From CAYNNQ01 sp964398785 (GTDB lineage Bacteria > Desulfobacterota > Desulfovibrionia > Desulfovibrionales > Desulfonatronovibrionaceae), in NCBI GenBank assembly GCA_964398785.1, contig CAYNNQ010000001.1:62001-126000 (forward strand): a stretch of 64,000 bases of DNA, given 5' to 3'. The notes beneath the pieces were generated by a model. It saw nothing but the letters and a program-made list of their open reading frames with translations, did not search any database and was not told the origin of the DNA. Positions 9,098-16,145 of this stretch are shown in pieces. The translations under genes were made by a program, and so were the position numbers. Numbering within the stretch: the first letter of the stretch is position 1; each line of letters begins with the position of its first letter.

Positions 9098-9394
9098 TTA
9101 TGTCAGTTCCTTGAGGACATCTCCTACCACATCAAGGCTCTGTTTTTCCACAACTTTCTCGAATATTTTGTCTTTCACCTTCGGGGGAAGGAGCTCAATA
9201 CTACCCGTGGTGGAAGTATCGTGCTTGGCCCCGAAATCCTTTACAAAGGTGGCCGCTTGATCGTCATCGGCGTAGACAATCAAAACCTTCAGGCCGGCCA
9301 GCCTCTCTTCAGTGTGGTGAGCCAGGCCGGCATTTTCCAACTGCTCGTACCTTTCTTCATTAACCCAAACAAAAATGGGATTCTTAGCTGCCAT
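9098..9394 (-). CDS. Uncharacterised 98-residue protein cotranscribed with sat
   Basis: A 98-residue, soluble, Cys-free protein starting 23 bp after the sat stop, with AGGAGGTCT a few bases upstream of its ATG. It has no signal peptide or membrane segment. Residues 34-42 (LKVLIVYAD) look like a beta strand followed by an Asp-rich turn (ADDDQAATF) and a helix, a pattern seen in small alpha/beta folds. The C-terminal third is charged and helical. I do not recognise a family. Its position between sat and aprBA, inside the sat transcript (the terminator follows its stop), makes a role in sulfate activation or its control plausible, but that is inference from context. Confidence 0.85.
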   Translation of the reverse strand: MAAKNPIFVWVNEERYEQLENAGLAHHTEERLAGLKVLIVYADDDQAATFVKDFGAKHDTSTTGSIELLPPKVKDKIFEKVVEKQSLDVVGDVLKELT

Positions 9395-9417
9395 ATTCTA
9401 GACCTCCTAATTTTGGA

Positions 9418-10671
9418 CTACAGTGCTTCAATATTAAAGACCGGTGTTCTCTTCTCCAGGTACTCCTCGGTAACAAACGGGGAGCCCTCTCCATACTTCT
9501 CGGCGCATTCCATGACCTTATCGAATACTTCCGGACGGATGATAAGGCGCGGGGGCTTAACACCGTCGGTGACAATGCTCCGGATCAGAGTCCCGCTGAA
9601 TTTCTGCTGCTTGTCCTTGTGATTGCAGAGCCCTTCACTGGTAATCTCCGCGCAGACCGGGCAATACAGCCAGTTCATGGAGTAAACCGGAGTAATTTCC
9701 AGTTTGTCCCGCACGCTGTCCAGCAGATGATGGGCATCGTATCCGCCGTAATAATCACCCACACCGGCATGGTCCCGGCCGTACATGTGATGGGTGATGC
9801 CCAGATTGGTCCTCAGGATGGCATGGAAAATAGCTTCCTTGGGCCCGGCATAGCGCATATCCCAAAAAGTCAAGGAGGTCAGATGGTTATGCGGACCGAA
9901 GTACCCTGCTTTCTCCAGTTCGTCCTGGCAGAGCAAGATAGCCTCGTCGATATAATCCTTGACTCTCTTCTCCCCGATAATCGCATTGACAACCACTCCG
10001 ACCTGGGGCTTTTCCACGGAAAGATCGCCCAGGGTCTGAAAAAAGGCACCCTTCATGAGCCATTCGTGTCCCGTATGGGGGACATTTCTGGTCTGATGGG
10101 CCACTGAACGACTCCATCCCTTTTCCTTGATGACTTTGCGCATCTTAAGCGGAGGCAGGAAATACGGGGCATAGGGCTCGTTGATGGTCGGCTCCTTCAA
10201 GAGAGTGATCTTGCCACCCACGAACTTGTCCTCGGTCTCGTAGATCCGCTTGCAACCGGGATGCTTCATTTCGTCCACACCAAAAATGGACTTGTTCATC
10301 GCGGACTTGTCGTATTCAAAGACATCACTTACTTCGAATAGGGCCATGGGGTTGCCCTGATAGGTCAAAACCACACTCTGGCCGGGCTCCACGCCCTTGT
10401 CCTTTATATCCTGCTCGGAGAGATCAAACAGGATAGGGATGGACCAGATAGTGCCATCGGCAAGAGTCATGTTCTTGACCACGGAATCCACGTCATCCTT
10501 GCCCATGAAGCCTTCCAAGGGGGTGAAAAAGCCGTAGGAAATATTGATTATTTCATTGGCTATCTGCCTGCTGACGGGGATCTGATTGAGCCCCTTTATC
10601 TTTTCTTTCGCTTCACTGGGCTGCAAAATCCTCTCTTTGATTTCTTTGCCGCCGTGTCCAATTTCAGCCAT
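9418..10671 (-). CDS. sat: Sulfate adenylyltransferase (ATP sulfurylase), dissimilatory type
   Basis: A 417-residue homo-oligomeric enzyme that converts sulfate and ATP to APS and pyrophosphate, the first step of sulfate reduction. The nucleotide-binding HxxH motif (RNVPHTGHEWLMK) and the GRDHAGVGDYYG motif are present. Cys residues near the C-terminus (YCPVCAEIT, LCNHK) match the zinc-binding site described for some dissimilatory Sat. The start ATG follows GGAGATAGCAA. It heads a two-gene unit with the 98-residue protein, driven by a consensus promoter at 10780-10808. Confidence 0.98.
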   Translation of the reverse strand: MAEIGHGGKEIKERILQPSEAKEKIKGLNQIPVSRQIANEIINISYGFFTPLEGFMGKDDVDSVVKNMTLADGTIWSIPILFDLSEQDIKDKGVEPGQSVVLTYQGNPMALFEVSDVFEYDKSAMNKSIFGVDEMKHPGCKRIYETEDKFVGGKITLLKEPTINEPYAPYFLPPLKMRKVIKEKGWSRSVAHQTRNVPHTGHEWLMKGAFFQTLGDLSVEKPQVGVVVNAIIGEKRVKDYIDEAILLCQDELEKAGYFGPHNHLTSLTFWDMRYAGPKEAIFHAILRTNLGITHHMYGRDHAGVGDYYGGYDAHHLLDSVRDKLEITPVYSMNWLYCPVCAEITSEGLCNHKDKQQKFSGTLIRSIVTDGVKPPRLIIRPEVFDKVMECAEKYGEGSPFVTEEYLEKRTPVFNIEAL

Positions 10672-10779
10672 TTGCTATCTCCTTTCTTTTAGACGTTAAA
10701 ACTGAAATATACGGATACTAAATTTTATCCTAGAAATTAAAAAACTACCCCTCACGACTAGACATCATTGCTTGTGCAA

Positions 10780-10808
10780 AAAATAACAAGACCCGGCCTC
10801 ACTGTCAA
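10780..10808 (-). promoter_or_regulatory. Consensus-like sigma-70 promoter of sat
   Basis: On the minus strand a perfect TTGACA (10803-10808) and TATTTT (10780-10785, 4 of 6) are separated by exactly 17 bp. Transcription would start near 10773, giving a leader of about 100 nt before sat. Confidence 0.75.
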
Positions 10809-10845
10809 GGCTATCTGAGGTCCTGTTTTTTCTGGAAGTCAAGCA

Positions 10846-10863
10846 TTGTGAAAAATTAAACAA
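10846..10863 (-). promoter_or_regulatory. Operator-like palindrome upstream of sat (Rex- or HcpR-type)
   Basis: The 18-bp sequence TTGTGAAAAATTAAACAA has half-sites TTGTGA and, on the other strand, TTGTTT. This fits the redox regulator Rex (TTGTnAA-n4-TTnACAA) and also the CRP/FNR-type regulator HcpR (TTGTGA-n6-TCACAA), both proposed to control sat in Desulfovibrionales. It is centred about 80 bp upstream of the predicted start site and directly abuts a further TTGACA (10866-10871). The rest of 10864-11127 shows no feature I can support. Confidence 0.55.
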
Positions 10864-11127
10864 CTTGTCAAGAAAATATTTAACGGGGAAAATTCGAGGT
10901 CCATTGGGCTTGCCAGCAGGCTTCCCGTGTCCGGACCAATTTGATAATACAAGGCAAGACCCTATCTTTGACCTCGGGGGAAATTGCCGCTAAATTCATT
11001 TTAGTCCTTCGCCGAAGGGAATTGGATATTTTGTGCTTTCCTATGGAGAGGGCAAAGGGAGGACACTCCCGGCGTGTGGATTTTTATATTTTCTCCTCCT
11101 GATCTTTTTGGATACTTTTAACGAGTT

Positions 11128-11321
11128 TCCATCCGGAAATGGCCCTTTTTTATTTCAACGGCGTCAACTTTCGTAATTATTCGACTACGTATTAAGATAC
11201 GCTCGCTCATAATTACTTGATTTCCCTGTTAAACAGGGAAAACCCCCTTTTTGAGTTGGAAAGGTAATATTCCTAAATCCGGGAATTTTTGAATTTCCGG
11301 ATAAGAACTAGAAAACACCGG
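11128..11321. repeat. Intergenic repeat B, copy 1
   Basis: The left end (CATCCGGAAATGGCC, then TTCAAC, GCG and CGTAATT) and the right end (ATCCGG, AATTTTT, AATTTCCGGATAA, CACCGGG) match copy 2 at 34268-34420, while the middle differs. The ends ATCCGGAAAT and ATTTCCGGAT are inverted repeats of each other. The middle holds an extra hairpin (TTTCCCTG/CAGGGAAA, 11221-11240). It occupies the space between the divergent sat and suhB transcripts. Confidence 0.6.
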
Positions 11322-11350
11322 GCCGGTAGTTTGGCATCAAAGAAGATGAA

Positions 11351-11405
11351 GAAAATCTACATCCAACGTCGAGGACCCAAGGGAATCTTAACCAAAACAT
11401 CCGGG
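11351..11405. repeat. Short intergenic repeat C, copy 1
   Basis: About 50 bp just before suhB resembles 37363-37414. The shared core is GAAAATC-n-A-n-ATC-n-AACGTCGAGGA-n-CCAA, then an A-rich stretch and CCGGG. It may be a mobile-element remnant or a regulatory sequence; two copies are too few to decide. Confidence 0.4.
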
Positions 11406-11413
11406 CGCGAAGT

Positions 11414-12220
11414 ATGGAATGGGGACATCTGACTACGCAGGCAATAGAGATTGCCAAGCAAGCCGGGGAAATTATCCGGCAAAATTGGGACGAGGAACGC
11501 AAAATACAAAAAAAGGGACGGATCGACCTGGTGACGGACACAGACACCGCTTCCGAGGAATTTTTAAAGACCAAGCTCGGGGAGTTGTTCCCGGAGTGCA
11601 GATTTCTTGCCGAAGAAAGCGCAAAATCGCAAACCTTGGGGGAGGAACCTGTCTGGATAATCGATCCCCTGGACGGGACAACCAATTTCGCACACCATAT
11701 CCCCCTTGTTGCAGTATCAATCGCCCTCTGGCAAGGGGGTGAAACAGTATTGGGTATAGTTCACCTCCCTCTTCTCCGGGAGACATTTCACGCAGAAAAA
11801 AATCAAGGCGCTTTCTTGAACCAGGCCCCCATCCATACCACAGCTACTGAAGAACTAGAGGATGCCCTTGTGGCTACCGGCTTTCCGTACACAGTGGACC
11901 GGGACATCCAGGAAATACTCTATTATCTGCGCCGCATCCTGGTTTCAGCGCGGGGAGTAAGGCGCCCGGGATCTGCGGCAATAGATCTGGCCTATACCGC
12001 GTGCGGGCGTTACGAAGCGTTTTATGAAATGGGACTCAAGCCATGGGATACTGCGGCCGGATACCTCCTGGTCCGGGAAGCCGGGGGGCGGATCACCCGA
12101 TTCGACGGCCGTGAATACACCCCCGGAGACCGGGATATCTTGGCTACCAACTCCGCCATACATCCAGTCATGCTCGAAATGCTCTCCAAAGACTGGGAGG
12201 GCAAACCAAAAAACAATTGA
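11414..12220 (+). CDS. suhB: Inositol monophosphatase family protein (SuhB-like)
   Basis: A 268-residue Mg-dependent sugar/inositol phosphatase. The three signature regions are present: the Glu motif (LAEESA, near residue 65), the metal-binding motif (WIIDPLDGTTNFAHHIP, near residue 82) and the C-terminal motif (KPWDTAAGYLLVREAGG, near residue 210). SuhB-family proteins hydrolyse myo-inositol 1-phosphate or related phosphates, and in some bacteria also act in rRNA processing. The true substrate cannot be read from the sequence. The start ATG has no strong ribosome site. It is a single gene followed by tRNA-Pro. Confidence 0.92.
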   Translation: MEWGHLTTQAIEIAKQAGEIIRQNWDEERKIQKKGRIDLVTDTDTASEEFLKTKLGELFPECRFLAEESAKSQTLGEEPVWIIDPLDGTTNFAHHIPLVAVSIALWQGGETVLGIVHLPLLRETFHAEKNQGAFLNQAPIHTTATEELEDALVATGFPYTVDRDIQEILYYLRRILVSARGVRRPGSAAIDLAYTACGRYEAFYEMGLKPWDTAAGYLLVREAGGRITRFDGREYTPGDRDILATNSAIHPVMLEMLSKDWEGKPKNN

Positions 12221-12255
12221 CAGCAAAGGTATTACTGAATACCAGTCCCCTTAGT

Positions 12256-12332
12256 CGGGAAGTGGCGCAGTCTGGTAGCGCACCTGCCTTGGGAGCAGGA
12301 AGCCGCTGGTTCAAATCCAGTCTTCCCGACCA
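12256..12332 (+). tRNA. tRNA-Pro (anticodon TGG)
   Basis: A 77-nt cloverleaf including an encoded CCA. The acceptor stem CGGGAAG pairs with CTTCCCG, the anticodon arm CCTGC-CTTGGGA-GCAGG places TGG in the loop, and the T arm contains GGTTCAAATCC. It reads proline CCA and probably CCN codons. Confidence 0.97.
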
Positions 12333-12345
12333 GACAACAAATACA

Positions 12346-12382
12346 GGGGCGCGGGGAGGTATATCCCTGAAGCCCCTTTTTT
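12346..12382 (+). terminator. Terminator after tRNA-Pro (probably bidirectional)
   Basis: GGGGC (12346-12350) pairs with GCCCC (12372-12376), with an inner GGGA/TCCC extension, followed by TTTTTT on the plus strand. On the minus strand it could also end the mla/phosphodiesterase transcript, although the U-tract there is weaker. Confidence 0.75.
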
Positions 12383-12425
12383 GTATTGCCTTGGAGACAT
12401 CGGTTCCGAGGAGAATCACAAGGAC

Positions 12426-12911
12426 TTAAACAAGATCCACGAACCGCACATTGATCTGTGGGCCGGTATCCACCAAGGCCAGGGAAGGGGGACCGGATTT
12501 GGGCTTGAAGAAAGAACCGGGATTTACAAGCAATGCGCCCTGCCTGCTTTCGCCCTGGAAACGCTCATGGGTATGCCCGTAAAGGATCAGATCGAACCCG
12601 GGGCCAAAGCTCCCGGCCACGTTCTCCCCCACCTCAAATCGTTTTCCCCAGCCATGCGCAGCCCCCACATGCAGGCCGTTAACATCCATTTCCAGGCTCA
12701 AAGGGAGATCTTCGCTGCCGGGAAAATGATCACAATTACCCCTAACGGCTGTAAATCCGGGATGTGAGGCGAGATAATCCGAGACCGGCCCCGAGGTGAA
12801 ATCCCCGCAATGAATAACCATATCCGCCTGGACCAAATAGTGGGTGTAGGCATGCACCAGCCTATTGTCCGGGATCTCCATGTGCGTATCGGAAATAACT
12901 GCCAGTCGCAT
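12426..12911 (-). CDS. MJ0936/YfcE-type calcineurin-like phosphodiesterase
   Basis: A 161-residue single-domain metallophosphoesterase. The metal-binding motifs SDTH (residues 7-10), HCGD, GNCD, AHGW and GHTH appear in the usual order, as in YfcE/MJ0936 proteins, which cleave phosphodiesters in vitro with Mn or Ni. The physiological substrate is unknown. Its ATG overlaps the mlaD stop by one base (TAATG), so it is translationally coupled to the mla operon. Confidence 0.93.
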   Translation of the reverse strand: MRLAVISDTHMEIPDNRLVHAYTHYLVQADMVIHCGDFTSGPVSDYLASHPGFTAVRGNCDHFPGSEDLPLSLEMDVNGLHVGAAHGWGKRFEVGENVAGSFGPGFDLILYGHTHERFQGESRQGALLVNPGSFFKPKSGPPSLALVDTGPQINVRFVDLV

Positions 12912-14425
12912 TATTGCCCTACATCAACCGGTGCGCTGGACATAAGATATTTAAGATCGTCATCCGTAAAATATATACCCGCTCCGGCGAAAAAGGACTC
13001 ATCCCCGGTATCGCTAACAAAATCGTCCATGCCCGCGGTTACATAAAAATTGCGCAAAAAGTACAAGCTCCCGCCGGCCTTCAAGTGCGGCGGGTCCTCG
13101 TCGTCAAAGTCAAAGGCCTCGGTGTACAGCTTAACCCGATCCTCCCACAGATAATAATCCAGGCCCAACCCCCCGGAGGATTCGATCAACCCGCCGCGCA
13201 GGACCAGATCGTGCCAGCGTTTGGCCAGTTGGGCGTTGAACTTGAGCCGGTTTTCCTTGGTCTCTTCCTCGTGCTCTTTCCGCCAGCCCGACCCTCCGGA
13301 ACCTTCCCATTCGGTCTTGGTAATCGTGGTCTCTGTTCTTCCCTTGGGGTCGTCCACTATTCCCAGCAAATAATACTTGTCTTCGGAAGGCTGGAGTTTC
13401 AGGTTCAGATAGGACTTGACATCCCCGGAGTCGGCCATCCACTCGGAATGGAAATCCACCGAGGTTTTAAATTGCTCCTGCTTGGTCAAGTATTTGTTGA
13501 CTCCCTCCAGGGCCTTGTCCAGTTCCTTGCCGGTTTTCTTGTCGTTGATCAGCTTGCCCAGGGTCCCTTTGCCCTTATCGATTTTCTGGGAAACATTCTT
13601 GAGCGAAGTGACGGTCTCTTTAAGATCCTTGCCCATCTTTTCGTCGGACATGAGCTTAGCCACTGCCCCCTCTCCGTCCTCGGCCTTGGCCAAGAGGGAA
13701 TTCATCCTTTTCATGGTGCCCTTCATGTCTGCAGAGGCCTGTTCAAAATTGGTGATTATCCGGTTCAGGGCCTGCTTGTTGGTCCCGGAAACATCCTTCA
13801 GATCGGAGGAAAAATCCTTTAGATTGGAGACAATCTCGTTCACGCTCTCCATATTCTTCTGGACCATGCTGTTCATGCCCCGGGACATTTCCTTCAGATT
13901 CTGAATCAGGGCCCGCAGGTCCTGCTCTCCTTTTTTACCGCCCAAAACATTGGATATGCTCTCGGCAACGGTCCCGATATCATCGGCGATCTTGCCCACT
14001 TTCTGGAAAAGCTGATCCATGTCCGCCGGACTTTTGGATCTGGTTATTTTCGCCCCTTCCTCCAGACGGGGATAGGCTTTGCTACCCGGTTTTATCTCCA
14101 CAAACTTGTCCCCGAGGACTCCCCGGGTACGGACGGTCACTCTAGCGTTGGCATGCAGGCTCACATCAGGCTCCAAGGCCAAAGTAACCCGGGCCTGGGA
14201 ATCATGCAAAGAAATATCCCGGACCACTCCCACTTCTATCCCGGCGATCTCCACCGGTGCCTTTTCCTTCAGTCCGCTGACATTCTCGAAATAGGCCTGT
14301 ACTTCATACATCTCCCCGGTAATCTTCTTGCCCTTGTTCACCTGGGTGGTCATATAGGCCAAAGCCACGATAGCCACAAAAACGAATATGCCCACCTTGA
14401 CTTCGATGCCTGCCTTTGACGCCAT
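12911..14425 (-). CDS. mlaD: MlaD-like MCE-family lipid transport protein with C-terminal beta-rich domain
   Basis: A 504-residue protein with an N-terminal membrane anchor (residues 10-27), one MCE domain (about 35-125: YFENVSGLKEKAPVEIAGIEVG, RVTVRTRGVLGDKFVEI), a long helical region (about 140-310) with repeating NLKD/SLKN and GTLGKLINDKKTGKEL segments, and a C-terminal region (about 320-504) of alternating short strands (LVLRGGLIESSGGLGLDYYL, YVTAGMDDFV, FFAGAGIYF). MCE proteins bind phospholipid and carry it between membranes with MlaEF. E. coli MlaD has fewer than 200 residues, so the helical and beta parts are large additions. The ATG has GGAG 6 nt upstream. It is the third gene of mlaEFD. 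Confidence 0.9.
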   Translation of the reverse strand: MASKAGIEVKVGIFVFVAIVALAYMTTQVNKGKKITGEMYEVQAYFENVSGLKEKAPVEIAGIEVGVVRDISLHDSQARVTLALEPDVSLHANARVTVRTRGVLGDKFVEIKPGSKAYPRLEEGAKITRSKSPADMDQLFQKVGKIADDIGTVAESISNVLGGKKGEQDLRALIQNLKEMSRGMNSMVQKNMESVNEIVSNLKDFSSDLKDVSGTNKQALNRIITNFEQASADMKGTMKRMNSLLAKAEDGEGAVAKLMSDEKMGKDLKETVTSLKNVSQKIDKGKGTLGKLINDKKTGKELDKALEGVNKYLTKQEQFKTSVDFHSEWMADSGDVKSYLNLKLQPSEDKYYLLGIVDDPKGRTETTITKTEWEGSGGSGWRKEHEEETKENRLKFNAQLAKRWHDLVLRGGLIESSGGLGLDYYLWEDRVKLYTEAFDFDDEDPPHLKAGGSLYFLRNFYVTAGMDDFVSDTGDESFFAGAGIYFTDDDLKYLMSSAPVDVGQ

Positions 14426-14497
14426 AATTACTCCGTTGCTGTTTGCATTCCGGGGCCGGATTCGTTACCGGGCCTCGGTTAAATCCCGGCGGCTTAT

Positions 14498-15268
14498 TCA
14501 ATTAATCCCAATTGGTCCCTCGGCCTTGCCGTGAATAAATTGATGGACCACTGGATCATCCCAATCGGAGATTGTCTCCGGGCTACCCTGGGCAATTATC
14601 CGCCCTCCATAAAGCATAAATATGTTGTCCGCCGTATCCATGGTTGCCTGGATATCGTGACTGATGACTACGCACGTGGCCTTGAACTCTTCCTTGGTGC
14701 GAACTATAAGTTCGTTTATGGTTGCGGCCATCACCGGGTCCAATCCGGATGTGGGCTCATCAAACAGAACTATTTGCGGATCCAGGGCCAAGGCTCGGGC
14801 CAGCCCCACCCTCTTGCGCATCCCCCCGGAAAGTTCCGCAGGCATCTTGTACCCCATGCCCTGGAGCCCTACGGAAGCCAATTTGTTCTCCACAATATCG
14901 AGTATTTCCTGCTTCTTCTTCCGGGTATGCTCCACAAGGGGGAAGGCGACATTCTCAAACACACTCAGGGAGTCGAAAAGGGCCGCCTCCTGAAAAAGCA
15001 TCCCGAAATTTCGGCGCAGCCTGGACAAATCTTGCTCCCTGAGGCGGGTTATATCCTCGCCCTGGACCAGCACCTGCCCGTGATCCGGGCGTAGCAAGCC
15101 AATTATATGCTTTAAAAGCACGCTTTTTCCGCCGCCGCTGCGCCCGATAACCACATTGACCTCGTCCCGGGGCAAAGCAATATCCACACCTTGGAGTACA
15201 TCCTGGAAACCAAAGCTTTTGTATACTTGGCGGAATTCAATCTCCGCCATTCTCCCGGAAACACCCAT
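14498..15268 (-). CDS. mlaF: MlaF-like ABC transporter ATPase
   Basis: A 256-residue ATPase of the Mla phospholipid transporter. Walker A is GRSGGGKSVLLKHI, the signature is LSGGMRKR and Walker B is IVLFDEPTSGLDP. The GGMRKR form is typical of MlaF/Ttg2A. I place the start at the ATG at 15268; the frame is open to a TTG at 15301, and a second ATG at 15250 would give the usual MAEIEF start. It lies 29 bp after mlaE and upstream of mlaD, the standard order. Confidence 0.95.
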   Translation of the reverse strand: MGVSGRMAEIEFRQVYKSFGFQDVLQGVDIALPRDEVNVVIGRSGGGKSVLLKHIIGLLRPDHGQVLVQGEDITRLREQDLSRLRRNFGMLFQEAALFDSLSVFENVAFPLVEHTRKKKQEILDIVENKLASVGLQGMGYKMPAELSGGMRKRVGLARALALDPQIVLFDEPTSGLDPVMAATINELIVRTKEEFKATCVVISHDIQATMDTADNIFMLYGGRIIAQGSPETISDWDDPVVHQFIHGKAEGPIGIN

Positions 15269-15297
15269 AATGATATATATCCCTCTTTTTTCCCGGA

Positions 15298-16068
15298 TCA
15301 AAACATGAGCGCAGTCATGACATAGTCACTCATGAGGATAAGAACTGAAGCCATAACCACTGCCTGGGTGGTGGACCGCCCCACTCCTTCCGCTCCTCCA
15401 CTGGTATAAAACCCCTTGTAGCAGCCGATCAGGGTCAGCAAAAGGCCGAACACAGCGGCCTTGGTCAAGCCGTTATAAATGTCCTCGCCCTCCAGAAACT
15501 CATAAATTTTGTTCATGAACATAGCGCTGTTTATGCCCAAGATCTTGACCCCGACCAGATACCCCCCCACAACACCGATAAAATCGCTTATTATCGTAAG
15601 CAAAGGCAAAACAATCACCCCGGCCACAATCCGGGGAAGTACCAGATACTGCACAGGATTGATGGCCATAACATGCAAGGCGTCTACCTGCTCGGTAACC
15701 CGCATGGTTCCAATCTCCGCAGCTATCGCCGAACCTGCCCGGCCAGTGACCATTAAAGCGGTGATCACTGGACCCAGCTCCCGGGTCATGGACAGGGCCA
15801 CGGTAGCCCCAACCAGGCTTTCCGCGGAAAACATGCTGAAAGCATAATAGGTCTGCAAGGCCAGGACCATCCCGGTAAAGAGTCCGGTCAGGGCCACCAC
15901 AAAAACAGAATGCACCCCGATGAATTCCATCTGTTTAAAAAAAAGACGCCAACGCCAGGGAGGCCGCACCAGCCAATAAGATGCAGAGACCAACAAAAGC
16001 GCTATCTGCCCCATCTGGGTAACAAAACCGATACTCTGCCTTCCCAGCCAGCCGAAAAACCTAAGCAT
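15298..16068 (-). CDS. mlaE: MlaE-like ABC transporter permease
   Basis: A 256-residue inner-membrane permease with about five hydrophobic segments and the conserved core MTRELGPVITALMVTGRAGSAIAAEIGTMRVTEQVDAL of the MlaE/YrbE family (quoted here as family description; it lies at about residues 90-130). It forms the membrane part of the MlaEF(B)D complex that moves phospholipids between inner and outer membranes. The ATG at 16068 has GGAGAGG just upstream. It is the first gene of the operon. No MlaB (STAS) gene is present next to it. Confidence 0.95.
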   Translation of the reverse strand: MLRFFGWLGRQSIGFVTQMGQIALLLVSASYWLVRPPWRWRLFFKQMEFIGVHSVFVVALTGLFTGMVLALQTYYAFSMFSAESLVGATVALSMTRELGPVITALMVTGRAGSAIAAEIGTMRVTEQVDALHVMAINPVQYLVLPRIVAGVIVLPLLTIISDFIGVVGGYLVGVKILGINSAMFMNKIYEFLEGEDIYNGLTKAAVFGLLLTLIGCYKGFYTSGGAEGVGRSTTQAVVMASVLILMSDYVMTALMF

Positions 16069-16145
16069 CACCTCTCCGTTGCATTGCAGACCATAATGCC
16101 CGGACCTACCCGATATCTCTGTAAAAAGTCAATCGTGGCAAAATA

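Noticed and set aside
11221..11240. Hairpin TTTCCCTG/CAGGGAAA as a terminator
   Set aside because: It lies inside repeat B between divergent genes, so there is no transcript end to serve, and no U-tract directly follows it.
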